A stretch of DNA of 46,851 nt from Rhizobiales bacterium 32-66-11 (lineage in GTDB: Bacteria; Pseudomonadota; Alphaproteobacteria; Rhizobiales; Xanthobacteraceae). The DNA lies in NCBI GenBank assembly GCA_002304505.1, contig NCEH01000090.1:1-46851 (forward strand), given 5' to 3'. The translations under genes were made by a program, and so were the position numbers. How positions within the stretch are numbered: position 1 is the stretch's first letter; each line of letters opens with the position of its first letter. The notes beneath the pieces are model-generated. The model was not told where the DNA came from. It saw only the letters and a list, made by a program, of their open reading frames with translations, and made no database searches. Below, in pieces: positions 40,912 to 46,851 of the stretch.

Positions 40912-42189
40912 ATGACCGAAAAGCCCCATCCCGCCACGATTCTGTCTGCGCCTCTCCCCCGCCGCCGTGTCCTCCAGGGCCTCGGGGCCGCTGCCCTTGT
41001 GGGCGGCATCGGCATGCCCGCCATCGTGAAGGCGCAGGCCGACACCATCACCTTCGGCCATCTCACCCCGCTCACCGGATTTTTGGGCCCGCTCGGTGCC
41101 TATGGGCAGATGGGCGTGCAGCTCGCGGTGGAAGAGATCAACGGCGCGGGCGGCGTGAACGGCCGCAAGATCAATCTGATCATGGAAGACAGCGTCAATC
41201 CCGCCACCGCCTCCTCCAAGGCCGAGCGCTATATCGAGCGCGACAAGGCGGCGGTGATCATCGGCGAGATTTCCTCCGCCTCCTGCCTGGCAATTTCCCA
41301 GGTGGCGGCGCGCAACAAGATCGTATTCGTCAACACCGGCGGCAATTCGGATGCTTTGCGCGGCAAGGATTGCAACCGCTACATGTTCCATGTGGAAGGC
41401 GCGAACACCCAATATGTGAAGGCGGTGGGCGCGGCGATGCTGCGCGACGGCCTGATCAAGGGCAAGAAGCTGTTCTTCCTCACCGCCGATTACGCCTTCG
41501 GCCATGATCTCTCGCGCGTCGCCAAGCTCTATATCGCGGCGAACGGCGGCGAGGTGATCGCCGACGAACTGGTGCCCACCGACGCCTCGGACTTCTCGGC
41601 CTATATGCTGAAGATCCGCCAGATGAAGCCGGACGTGGTGATCTCCAATCTCGCCGGCAACCAGATCACCAATTTCATCAAGCAATATGCCGAATTCGGC
41701 CTGCCCTTCCCGTTCGGCGGGTTCGGCTTCGATACCGCGGTCGCCTGGGGCGCCGGCAAGGGCAATTTCGGCGGCGTCTGGCCGTGCATCTGGCATCACG
41801 ACGTGGACACGGCGTCTTCCAAGGCGTTCGTCGCGGCGTTCGTGAAGAAGTTCGGCAAGCCGCCGGAAAACCAGGCCTGGGGCGATTACGTCGCCACCAA
41901 GACGGTCGCCCGCGCCATGAACGAGACCAAGAGCACCGACAGCGCGCAAATCATCGGCTTCTTCGAGAAAGAGCCCAAGCTCGACATTCTCAAGGGCCGC
42001 GAGGGCTATTACCGCGCCTGGGATCATCAGCTGATCCAGGAGATGTACACCATCACCGCCAAGCCGGTGGCCCAGGTGAAGGACCAGTGGGACCTGATGG
42101 TGCTCGGCAAGGCGGTGCCCGGCCCGAACGACGCGCTCGACGTGATAGCGCCCACCCCGGCGGAAAACGCCTGCTCGTTCCCGGTCTGA
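40912..42189 (+). CDS. Liv-type substrate-binding protein with Tat signal
   Basis: 425 residues. The N-terminus has a twin-arginine signal, PRRRVLQGLGAAALVGGIGMPAIVKAQA, with cleavage likely after AQA. The mature part is a type-1 periplasmic-binding fold: DTITFGHLTPLTGFLGPLGAYGQMGVQLAVEEINGAGGVNGRKI, EISSASCLAIS, FLTADYAFGHDLSRVAKLYI and YYRAWDHQLIQEMYTITAK near the end. Tat export is common for binding proteins of this aromatic/amide/carboxylate subgroup. It heads the importer operon divergent from the GntR gene. The ligand is not evident. Confidence 0.9.
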   Translation: MTEKPHPATILSAPLPRRRVLQGLGAAALVGGIGMPAIVKAQADTITFGHLTPLTGFLGPLGAYGQMGVQLAVEEINGAGGVNGRKINLIMEDSVNPATASSKAERYIERDKAAVIIGEISSASCLAISQVAARNKIVFVNTGGNSDALRGKDCNRYMFHVEGANTQYVKAVGAAMLRDGLIKGKKLFFLTADYAFGHDLSRVAKLYIAANGGEVIADELVPTDASDFSAYMLKIRQMKPDVVISNLAGNQITNFIKQYAEFGLPFPFGGFGFDTAVAWGAGKGNFGGVWPCIWHHDVDTASSKAFVAAFVKKFGKPPENQAWGDYVATKTVARAMNETKSTDSAQIIGFFEKEPKLDILKGREGYYRAWDHQLIQEMYTITAKPVAQVKDQWDLMVLGKAVPGPNDALDVIAPTPAENACSFPV

Positions 42190-42208
42190 ACGCGGGTGCC
42201 ATTTGGCT

Positions 42209-42332
42209 CCCTCCCCCATGCGGGGGAGGGCTGGGGTGGGGGGTATGGCGCCGCCTCGACCCCGCCATCGCATCAAATCGCATCAAGCGGAGAGACACCC
42301 CCACCCTGACCCTCCCCCGCAAGGGGGGAGGG
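42209..42332. repeat. inverted pair of GC-rich palindromic elements
   Basis: Two copies of one short element in opposite orientation lie between the binding-protein and livH genes. Each has a hairpin core (CCCTCCCCC-loop-GGGGGAGGG at 42209-42230 and 42310-42332) and a one-sided tail (GGGTGGGGGG-like). The same element recurs as an inverted pair after the fusion transporter gene. They resemble REP/BIME-type intergenic repeats common in Rhizobiales. Confidence 0.75.
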
Positions 42333-42378
42333 AAGGAAGGGAATGGCCCCGGCTTTTCAAGCGGATCGGGACACCAAA

Positions 42379-43260
42379 ATGCCCCTCGAACTCGTCTTCC
42401 TCATCGAGCAATTGCTCAACGGCCTTCTGGTGGGCGTCGCCTATCTGCTGATCGCGCTCGGCCTCTCGCTGATCTTCTCGCTCGGCGGCATCGTGAACCT
42501 TGCCCATGGCGGCTTTTATGCCATCGGCGCCTATATCGCGGTGGAAGTGGGCAATCGCTTCGGCTTTCCCGCCGCCTTCGTCGCCGCGCCGCTTTCCGTG
42601 GCGCTGATCGGCGTGGTGATCGAGCGGGTGCTGTTCGCGCGCTTCTACCGCGCCGATCCGATCCTCTCCTTGCTGCTCACCTTCGGCCTCGCCATGGTGA
42701 TCGAACAGGCGCTGCGCATGGCCTTCGGCGCCACGCCGATCCCGTTCGCGATCCCGCAATTCCTGCGCGGGCAAGTCTTCATCGGCGATTTCATCTATTC
42801 GCGCTATCGCCTCGCCATCCTGCTGGTGGCCATGGCCGCCGTGCTCGGCCTGTGGCTGCTGCTCCAGCGCACCGCCTTCGGCCGGGTGGTGCGGGCCGGG
42901 GTGCAGAACCCGGACATGGTGGGCGCGCTCGGCATTTCGCTGCGGCCCTATCTCACGGCGGTCGCCGCCATCGGCATCGGCCTTGCCGGGCTCGCAGGCG
43001 TGATGCTGGCCCCCATCTCCGGCGTGCATCCGGCCATGGGGGCGGAAATCCTCACGGCCGCGTTCGTGGTGGTGGTCATCGGCGGGCTCGGCTCGTTCTG
43101 GGGCGTGGTGGCGGCGGGATTGCTGGTGGGGGTGGTGCGGGGACTGACCGTCTATTTCCTCCCGCCCGCCGCCGAGGCCTCCATGTACATGCTGATGCTG
43201 CTGGTTCTGCTGGTGCGCCCGCGCGGGCTGTTCGGCGAACGCATCCTGCGGTTCGAGTGA
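42379..43260 (+). CDS. livH: Liv-type ABC transporter permease (LivH family)
   Basis: 293 residues from MPLELVFLIEQLLNGLLVGVAYLLIALGLSLIFSLGGIVNLAHGGFYAIGAYIAVEVG, the LivH hallmark. The coupling loop GRVVRAGVQNPDMVGALGISLRPYLTAVAAIGIGLAGLAGVM and the C-terminal LVLLVRPRGLFGERILRFE are present. ATG 42379 is chosen; the frame begins 12 codons earlier without support. The stop is 10 bases before the ATG of the fusion gene, so the two are coupled. With the fusion protein it completes an importer. Confidence 0.9.
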   Translation: MPLELVFLIEQLLNGLLVGVAYLLIALGLSLIFSLGGIVNLAHGGFYAIGAYIAVEVGNRFGFPAAFVAAPLSVALIGVVIERVLFARFYRADPILSLLLTFGLAMVIEQALRMAFGATPIPFAIPQFLRGQVFIGDFIYSRYRLAILLVAMAAVLGLWLLLQRTAFGRVVRAGVQNPDMVGALGISLRPYLTAVAAIGIGLAGLAGVMLAPISGVHPAMGAEILTAAFVVVVIGGLGSFWGVVAAGLLVGVVRGLTVYFLPPAAEASMYMLMLLVLLVRPRGLFGERILRFE

Positions 43261-43270
43261 GGATTGCGTG

Positions 43271-45859
43271 ATGCTTCAGCCCAGCCCCGCCCTCGAAACC
43301 GCCACCTCGGCCGTCCCCGCGAAAGGGAGCGCGATGCTCGCCCGCAACGCCAATATTCTGATCGCCGCAGCGGGCCTGATCCTCCTGCCCCATTTCGTCA
43401 CCGCGCTCGGCCTGACGCTCAGTTCGGCCACCGACATCGTGGTGCTGGCGCTCGCCTGCATGGCGCTGAACCTGCTGGTGGGCTACACCGGCCTCGTCTC
43501 GTTCGGCCACGGCGCGTGGTTCGGCCTCGGCGCCTATGGGGCGGCGCTGCTGCAGCGCCACGTGTTTCCGGACGCCGGCATCGTGCTGGCCCTGCCCGCC
43601 ATGGCGCTGGTGGCGCTCGCCGCCATTCCCATCGGCTTTGTGGTGCTGCGCCGGCGCGGCGTGTATTTCTCGCTGCTCACGCTTGCCCTCACCGCTTTGC
43701 TCTACACCGTCGCCTTCCGCTGGACCGATCTGACCGGCGGCGAGAACGGGCTCGGCGGGGTGAAGCGCGGCACCCTCCTCGGGTTCGATCTGGAACAGGC
43801 ATGGCCGTTCTATGTGGTGGTGGCGCTGGTCACGTTCGTGGCGGTCTACGGGCTCCAGCGGTTCGTGCGCTCGCCCATGGGCGCGGTGCTGGTGGCGATC
43901 CGCGAGAACGAGCAGCGGGCGCGCTTCATCGGCTATGACACGACGCTCTACAAGGTCGCCTGCTTCGTGCTCTCGGCCGGGCTGACTGCGCTCGCCGGCG
44001 GGCTCATGGTGTTCCACCATCGCTTCGCCTCGGCGGACCCGGTGAGCATCGCCTTTTCCGGCGAATTGCTGGCCATGGTGGTGATCGGCGGCATGCGCTC
44101 GTTCTTGGGGCCTGCGCTGGGCGCGCTGTTCTTCGTGTTGTTCCGCGAATTCCTCTCCATGTGGACGCCCAACTGGCTGTTTTATTTCGGCCTGCTGTTC
44201 GTCGCCTTCATCGTGTTCTCGCCCACCGGCCTCGTCGGGGTCGCGGGCCGCCTGCTGGCGCCGGTTTTGAAGAATCGCGAGCAGGGCTCCGCCATGGGCG
44301 CGCGCACCGGCGCCGAGCTGCGCCCCTTGCCCGCATCCCTGGGCAGCGGGCCGCGCTGGACCGGCGCAGGTCCGCTGCTGGAGGCGAAGGATCTTGCCCG
44401 GTCGTTCGGCGGCATCAAGGCGGTGCGCTCCGGCGCGGTGGCGGTGAAGGACCGCACCTTGCATGCCCTGATCGGCCCCAACGGCGCCGGCAAGACCACC
44501 GCCTTCAACCTGATCTCCGGTATGTTCCGCCCGGATTCCGGCGAGATCCGCCTCGCCGGCGCGCGCATCGACGGGCTGCCGCCCCACAAGGTGTGCGCCA
44601 AGGGGCTGGCGCGCTCGTTCCAGATCACCAATCTGTTTCCCACCCTCTCGGTGCATGAGAATCTGCGCCTCGGCGTGCAGGCGACCCACAAGCGCCGGTT
44701 CGATCCTTGGACCGATATCGCCGACATTCCCGACATCCACCACGAGACCGGCGAGATGGTGGCCTTCCTCGGCGTCGCCGGCATGGAGAAGGCGGAGGCC
44801 GGCGCCCTCTCCTATGGCGGCCAGCGGCTGCTGGACATGGGGCTGGCGCTCACCTCGCGCCCCCGCGTGCTGCTGCTGGACGAGCCTCTGGCCGGCCTCG
44901 CCGCCGCCGAGCGCACGCGCGTCTCCAACCTCATCAAGCAGATTTCCGGCGAAGTGCCGGTGCTGCTGGTGGAACACGACATCGACCGGGTGTTCGAGCT
45001 CGCCGACGCGGTGACCGTGATGGCCGACGGCGCGGTGCTGGTGGACGGCACGGTGGAGGATGCGCGCTCGGACAAGCGCGTGCAGGACGTCTATATCGGC
45101 TCGGGCGCGGCGGCGCTGGCGGCGCGCGACCTTGAATCGGCAGCGACCGACACCGTCATGCTGGAGCTGTCGAAGGTGGATGCCTTCTACGGCAAGAGCC
45201 GCATTCTCACCGAAGTGTCCATGGTGGCGCGCGAGGGCGAGATCGTCGCTTTGCTGGGCCGCAACGGCGCGGGAAAATCCACCTTGCTCAAGACCATCGT
45301 CGGCATCGTCAAGCCGGCGGCGGGCTCGGTGCGGCTCGCGGGCGGAGAACTCGCCGGCCTCTCCTCCGCCGCCATCGCGCGGCACGGGGTCGGCTATGTG
45401 CCCCAGGGCCGGGCGCTGTTCCACGGCATGAGCGTGCGCCACAATCTGGAGCTCGGCCGGCTGAAGCGCATCACGGGCGCGGGACGGCATTTCTCGGAAG
45501 AAGAGGTGCTCGACCTCTTCCCGCGCCTGAAGGTGCGCATGGACACGGCGGCGGACCTGCTCTCCGGCGGCGAGCAGCAGATGGTGGCGGTCGCCCGCGC
45601 GCTCATGGGCGATACCCGCGTGCTGCTGCTGGACGAGCCGTTCGAGGGGCTTTCCCCGGCGGTGACGGAGGAATTGTTCGACGCCTTCGACCGGCTGCGC
45701 CAGCAGCTCACTTTGGTGATCGTGGACCACCATCTCGACGTGGTGCTGAATCTGGCCGACCGCGCGGTGGTGCTGGAGCGCGGGCAAGTGATGCACGAGG
45801 GCCCCGCCCGTCCGCTGGCGCGCGACCTCGACCTGCGGCGCAAGGTGCTGTGGCTGTGA
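43271..45859 (+). CDS. LivM-LivG-LivF fusion: permease plus two ABC ATPases in one chain
   Basis: 862 residues (a GTG one codon upstream is also possible). Residues about 25-330 form a LivM permease (ALNLLVGYTGLVSFGHGAWFGLGAYGAALL, WTDLTGGENGLGG, MGAVLVAIRENEQRARFIGYD). A linker of about 35 residues leads to a LivG-type ATPase: Walker A GPNGAGKT at about 402, RSFQITNLFPTLSV, signature LSYGGQ at about 513, Walker B VLLLDEP at about 533 and VEHD. A LivF-type ATPase follows: Walker A GRNGAGKS about 663, LSGGEQQ about 764, VLLLDEPFEGLS about 784 and VDHHLD. All motifs are intact and no stop or frameshift separates the parts. LivM-LivG fusions are known; the triple fusion is uncommon. One chain would supply half the channel and both ATPases. 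Confidence 0.93.
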   Translation: MLQPSPALETATSAVPAKGSAMLARNANILIAAAGLILLPHFVTALGLTLSSATDIVVLALACMALNLLVGYTGLVSFGHGAWFGLGAYGAALLQRHVFPDAGIVLALPAMALVALAAIPIGFVVLRRRGVYFSLLTLALTALLYTVAFRWTDLTGGENGLGGVKRGTLLGFDLEQAWPFYVVVALVTFVAVYGLQRFVRSPMGAVLVAIRENEQRARFIGYDTTLYKVACFVLSAGLTALAGGLMVFHHRFASADPVSIAFSGELLAMVVIGGMRSFLGPALGALFFVLFREFLSMWTPNWLFYFGLLFVAFIVFSPTGLVGVAGRLLAPVLKNREQGSAMGARTGAELRPLPASLGSGPRWTGAGPLLEAKDLARSFGGIKAVRSGAVAVKDRTLHALIGPNGAGKTTAFNLISGMFRPDSGEIRLAGARIDGLPPHKVCAKGLARSFQITNLFPTLSVHENLRLGVQATHKRRFDPWTDIADIPDIHHETGEMVAFLGVAGMEKAEAGALSYGGQRLLDMGLALTSRPRVLLLDEPLAGLAAAERTRVSNLIKQISGEVPVLLVEHDIDRVFELADAVTVMADGAVLVDGTVEDARSDKRVQDVYIGSGAAALAARDLESAATDTVMLELSKVDAFYGKSRILTEVSMVAREGEIVALLGRNGAGKSTLLKTIVGIVKPAAGSVRLAGGELAGLSSAAIARHGVGYVPQGRALFHGMSVRHNLELGRLKRITGAGRHFSEEEVLDLFPRLKVRMDTAADLLSGGEQQMVAVARALMGDTRVLLLDEPFEGLSPAVTEELFDAFDRLRQQLTLVIVDHHLDVVLNLADRAVVLERGQVMHEGPARPLARDLDLRRKVLWL

Positions 45860-45892
45860 GGGGTTTGGTTGCTCCGGTCCGTGCCGCGCTTT

Positions 45893-46013
45893 CCCCCTCC
45901 CCACCCCTCCCCCGCAAGCGGGAGAGGGAGCGTGCAGGGACTTACGGAACCACCTCCTCGCCCGCACCACCCTTGTCCCCTCTCCCGCTTGCGGGGGAGG
46001 GCTAGGGAGGGGG
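45893..46013. repeat. second inverted pair of GC-rich palindromic elements
   Basis: Copies at 45893-45928 and 45978-46013 are inverted with respect to each other. Each has the core CCCTCTCCCGCTTGCGGGGG (or its complement) and a G-rich tail. They fill most of the gap between the fusion transporter gene and the dehydrogenase gene and match the pair at 42209-42332. Confidence 0.75.
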
Positions 46014-46078
46014 CGGCTCTAAGGAGAGGAAAGCGCCGCGTCCGACCGCTTTGATCGACACGTACTGAAAGGCCATCC

Positions 46079-46851
46079 ATGACCAAGATCGCCATCATCG
46101 GCTCCGGCTTCATCGGCCGCGCCTGGGCCATCACTTTCGCCCGCGCCGGGTTCGACGTGGCGCTCGCCGACCAGGCCGCCGGCGCCCCAGAGGCGGCGCT
46201 TGCCTATATCGACGGCGTGCTGCCTTCCCTCGCCGAGAACGGCCTGTTGAACGGCGAGACCCCCGGCGCCGTGCGCGCCCGCCTCTGCGCCGCGCCCTCC
46301 TATGCGGCGGCGTTGGATGGCGCCATGCACGCGCAGGAGAATGCGCCGGAAGCACTGGACGTGAAGCTGGCCCTGTTTGCCGAACTGGACCGCCTCGCGG
46401 CGCCGCACACGGTGCTCGCCTCTTCCACCTCGGCGCTCCTCCCCTCGGCCTTTTCCGCGGATCTGAAGGGCCGCGCGCGGGTGTGCGTGTGCCATCCCAT
46501 CAACCCGCCTTATCTGATCCCCGCGGTGGAAGTGGTGCCCGCGCCCTGGACCAGCGCCGAGACCATGACCCGCGCCGCCGACCTCATGCGCGCCGCCGGA
46601 CAGGCGCCCATCGTGATGAAGACCGAGCTGGACGGGTTCGTGATGAACCGCATGCAAGGCGCCCTGCTGGAAGAAGCGTTCCGCCTGGTCGCGGAAGGCT
46701 ATGCCAGCGTGGAGGACATCGACGTCGGCATCCGCGAGGGGCTGGCGCTGCGCTGGTCGTTCATGGGGCCGTTCGAGACCATCGACCTCAATGCGCCGGG
46801 CGGCGTCGCCGATTATGCGGCGCGCTACCAGCAGATCTACGAACGCATCTC
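46079..46851 (+). CDS. 3-hydroxyacyl-CoA dehydrogenase-family protein, L-gulonate-3-dehydrogenase-like (partial)
   Basis: The gene starts at ATG 46079 with AAAGG seven bases upstream and runs off the window after 257 codons without a stop. The N-terminus MTKIAIIGSGFIGRAWAITFARAGFDVALAD is an NAD-binding Rossmann motif. HAQENAPEALDVKLALFAELD, ASSTSALLPSAF, CHPINPPYLIPAVEVVP (catalytic His in CHP) and GFVMNRMQGALLEEAFRLVAEG follow, as in the lambda-crystallin/L-gulonate 3-dehydrogenase/carnitine dehydrogenase branch, which oxidises free 3-hydroxy acids rather than CoA esters. It is on the same strand as the importer, 219 bases downstream, and probably oxidises the imported compound or an intermediate. 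Confidence 0.85.
   Translation, partial: MTKIAIIGSGFIGRAWAITFARAGFDVALADQAAGAPEAALAYIDGVLPSLAENGLLNGETPGAVRARLCAAPSYAAALDGAMHAQENAPEALDVKLALFAELDRLAAPHTVLASSTSALLPSAFSADLKGRARVCVCHPINPPYLIPAVEVVPAPWTSAETMTRAADLMRAAGQAPIVMKTELDGFVMNRMQGALLEEAFRLVAEGYASVEDIDVGIREGLALRWSFMGPFETIDLNAPGGVADYAARYQQIYERI

Noticed and set aside
43076..45970. 964-codon minus-strand frame opposite the transporter fusion
   Set aside because: Antisense shadow of LivM-LivG-LivF coding; rich in His, Arg and Gln with no recognisable domain.

Overview
The window is GC-rich (apart from a few AT-rich intergenic stretches) and gene-dense, with alphaproteobacterial features: candidate EcfG-type general-stress promoters (GGAAC-N16/17-CGTT), DUF892 and DUF2934 stress proteins, a tandem glycine riboswitch, two Liv-type ABC importer loci and GC-rich palindromic intergenic elements. 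The gene content fits Hyphomicrobiales, perhaps Xanthobacteraceae; that placement is inference. No rRNA, tRNA or CRISPR array was seen. The last gene runs off the right edge.

Region 1 (1-8.1 kb) is a worn stress/accessory segment. On the minus strand lie a zinc alcohol dehydrogenase with an internal deletion, an SDR and two small membrane proteins in a tight operon, preceded by a PHB-depolymerase-type esterase. Then come an IS5-family transposase remnant, the tail of an XRE regulator and an orphan BrnA-like antitoxin. On the plus strand are a DUF892 ferritin-like gene, a 25-residue membrane peptide, a larger membrane protein and an alpha/beta hydrolase; two of these genes have EcfG-type promoters.

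Region 2 (8.3-17.6 kb) is a minus-strand catabolic operon: a fumarase/aspartase-family lyase, a succinate-semialdehyde-type dehydrogenase, LivG, LivH, LivM, a binding protein, LivF and an SDR. A divergent GntR/UTRA regulator appears broken by an internal deletion; a perfect 14-bp palindrome lies between it and the lyase. The substrate is not identifiable.

Region 3 (17.8-22.7 kb) has an SDR/AraC divergent pair, a GntR stub, a UPF0173 hydrolase, and an ActP-like symporter with its DUF485 partner.

Region 4 (22.7-32.2 kb) is built around a MocR-type PLP-dependent regulator. The flanking divergent promoters (DUF485/symporter, DJ-1/PfpI protein, MocR/M20 deacylase, DadA-like oxidoreductase/threonine dehydratase) share a TTTTGTCTT-like motif, and the DadA-like gene carries a tandem glycine riboswitch. 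This looks like one regulon handling glycine or an N-substituted glycine. An L,D-transpeptidase and a gamma-glutamyltransferase follow.

Region 5 (32.4-36.1 kb) holds small membrane and stress proteins with further EcfG-type promoters, a DUF892 pseudogene, a 17-bp four-copy tandem repeat and a long-form SDR.

Region 6 (36.1-46.9 kb) is a second catabolic locus. On the minus strand: GntR/FCD regulator, SDR, LeuC- and LeuD-type dehydratase subunits, and a fluoroacetate-dehalogenase-like hydrolase. Divergently on the plus strand: a Tat-exported binding protein, LivH, a single polypeptide fusing LivM-LivG-LivF, and the start of a 3-hydroxyacyl-CoA dehydrogenase-family gene. A palindromic candidate operator sits in the shared promoter. 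Uptake followed by hydration/isomerisation and oxidation of a hydroxy-carboxylate is the most economical reading.
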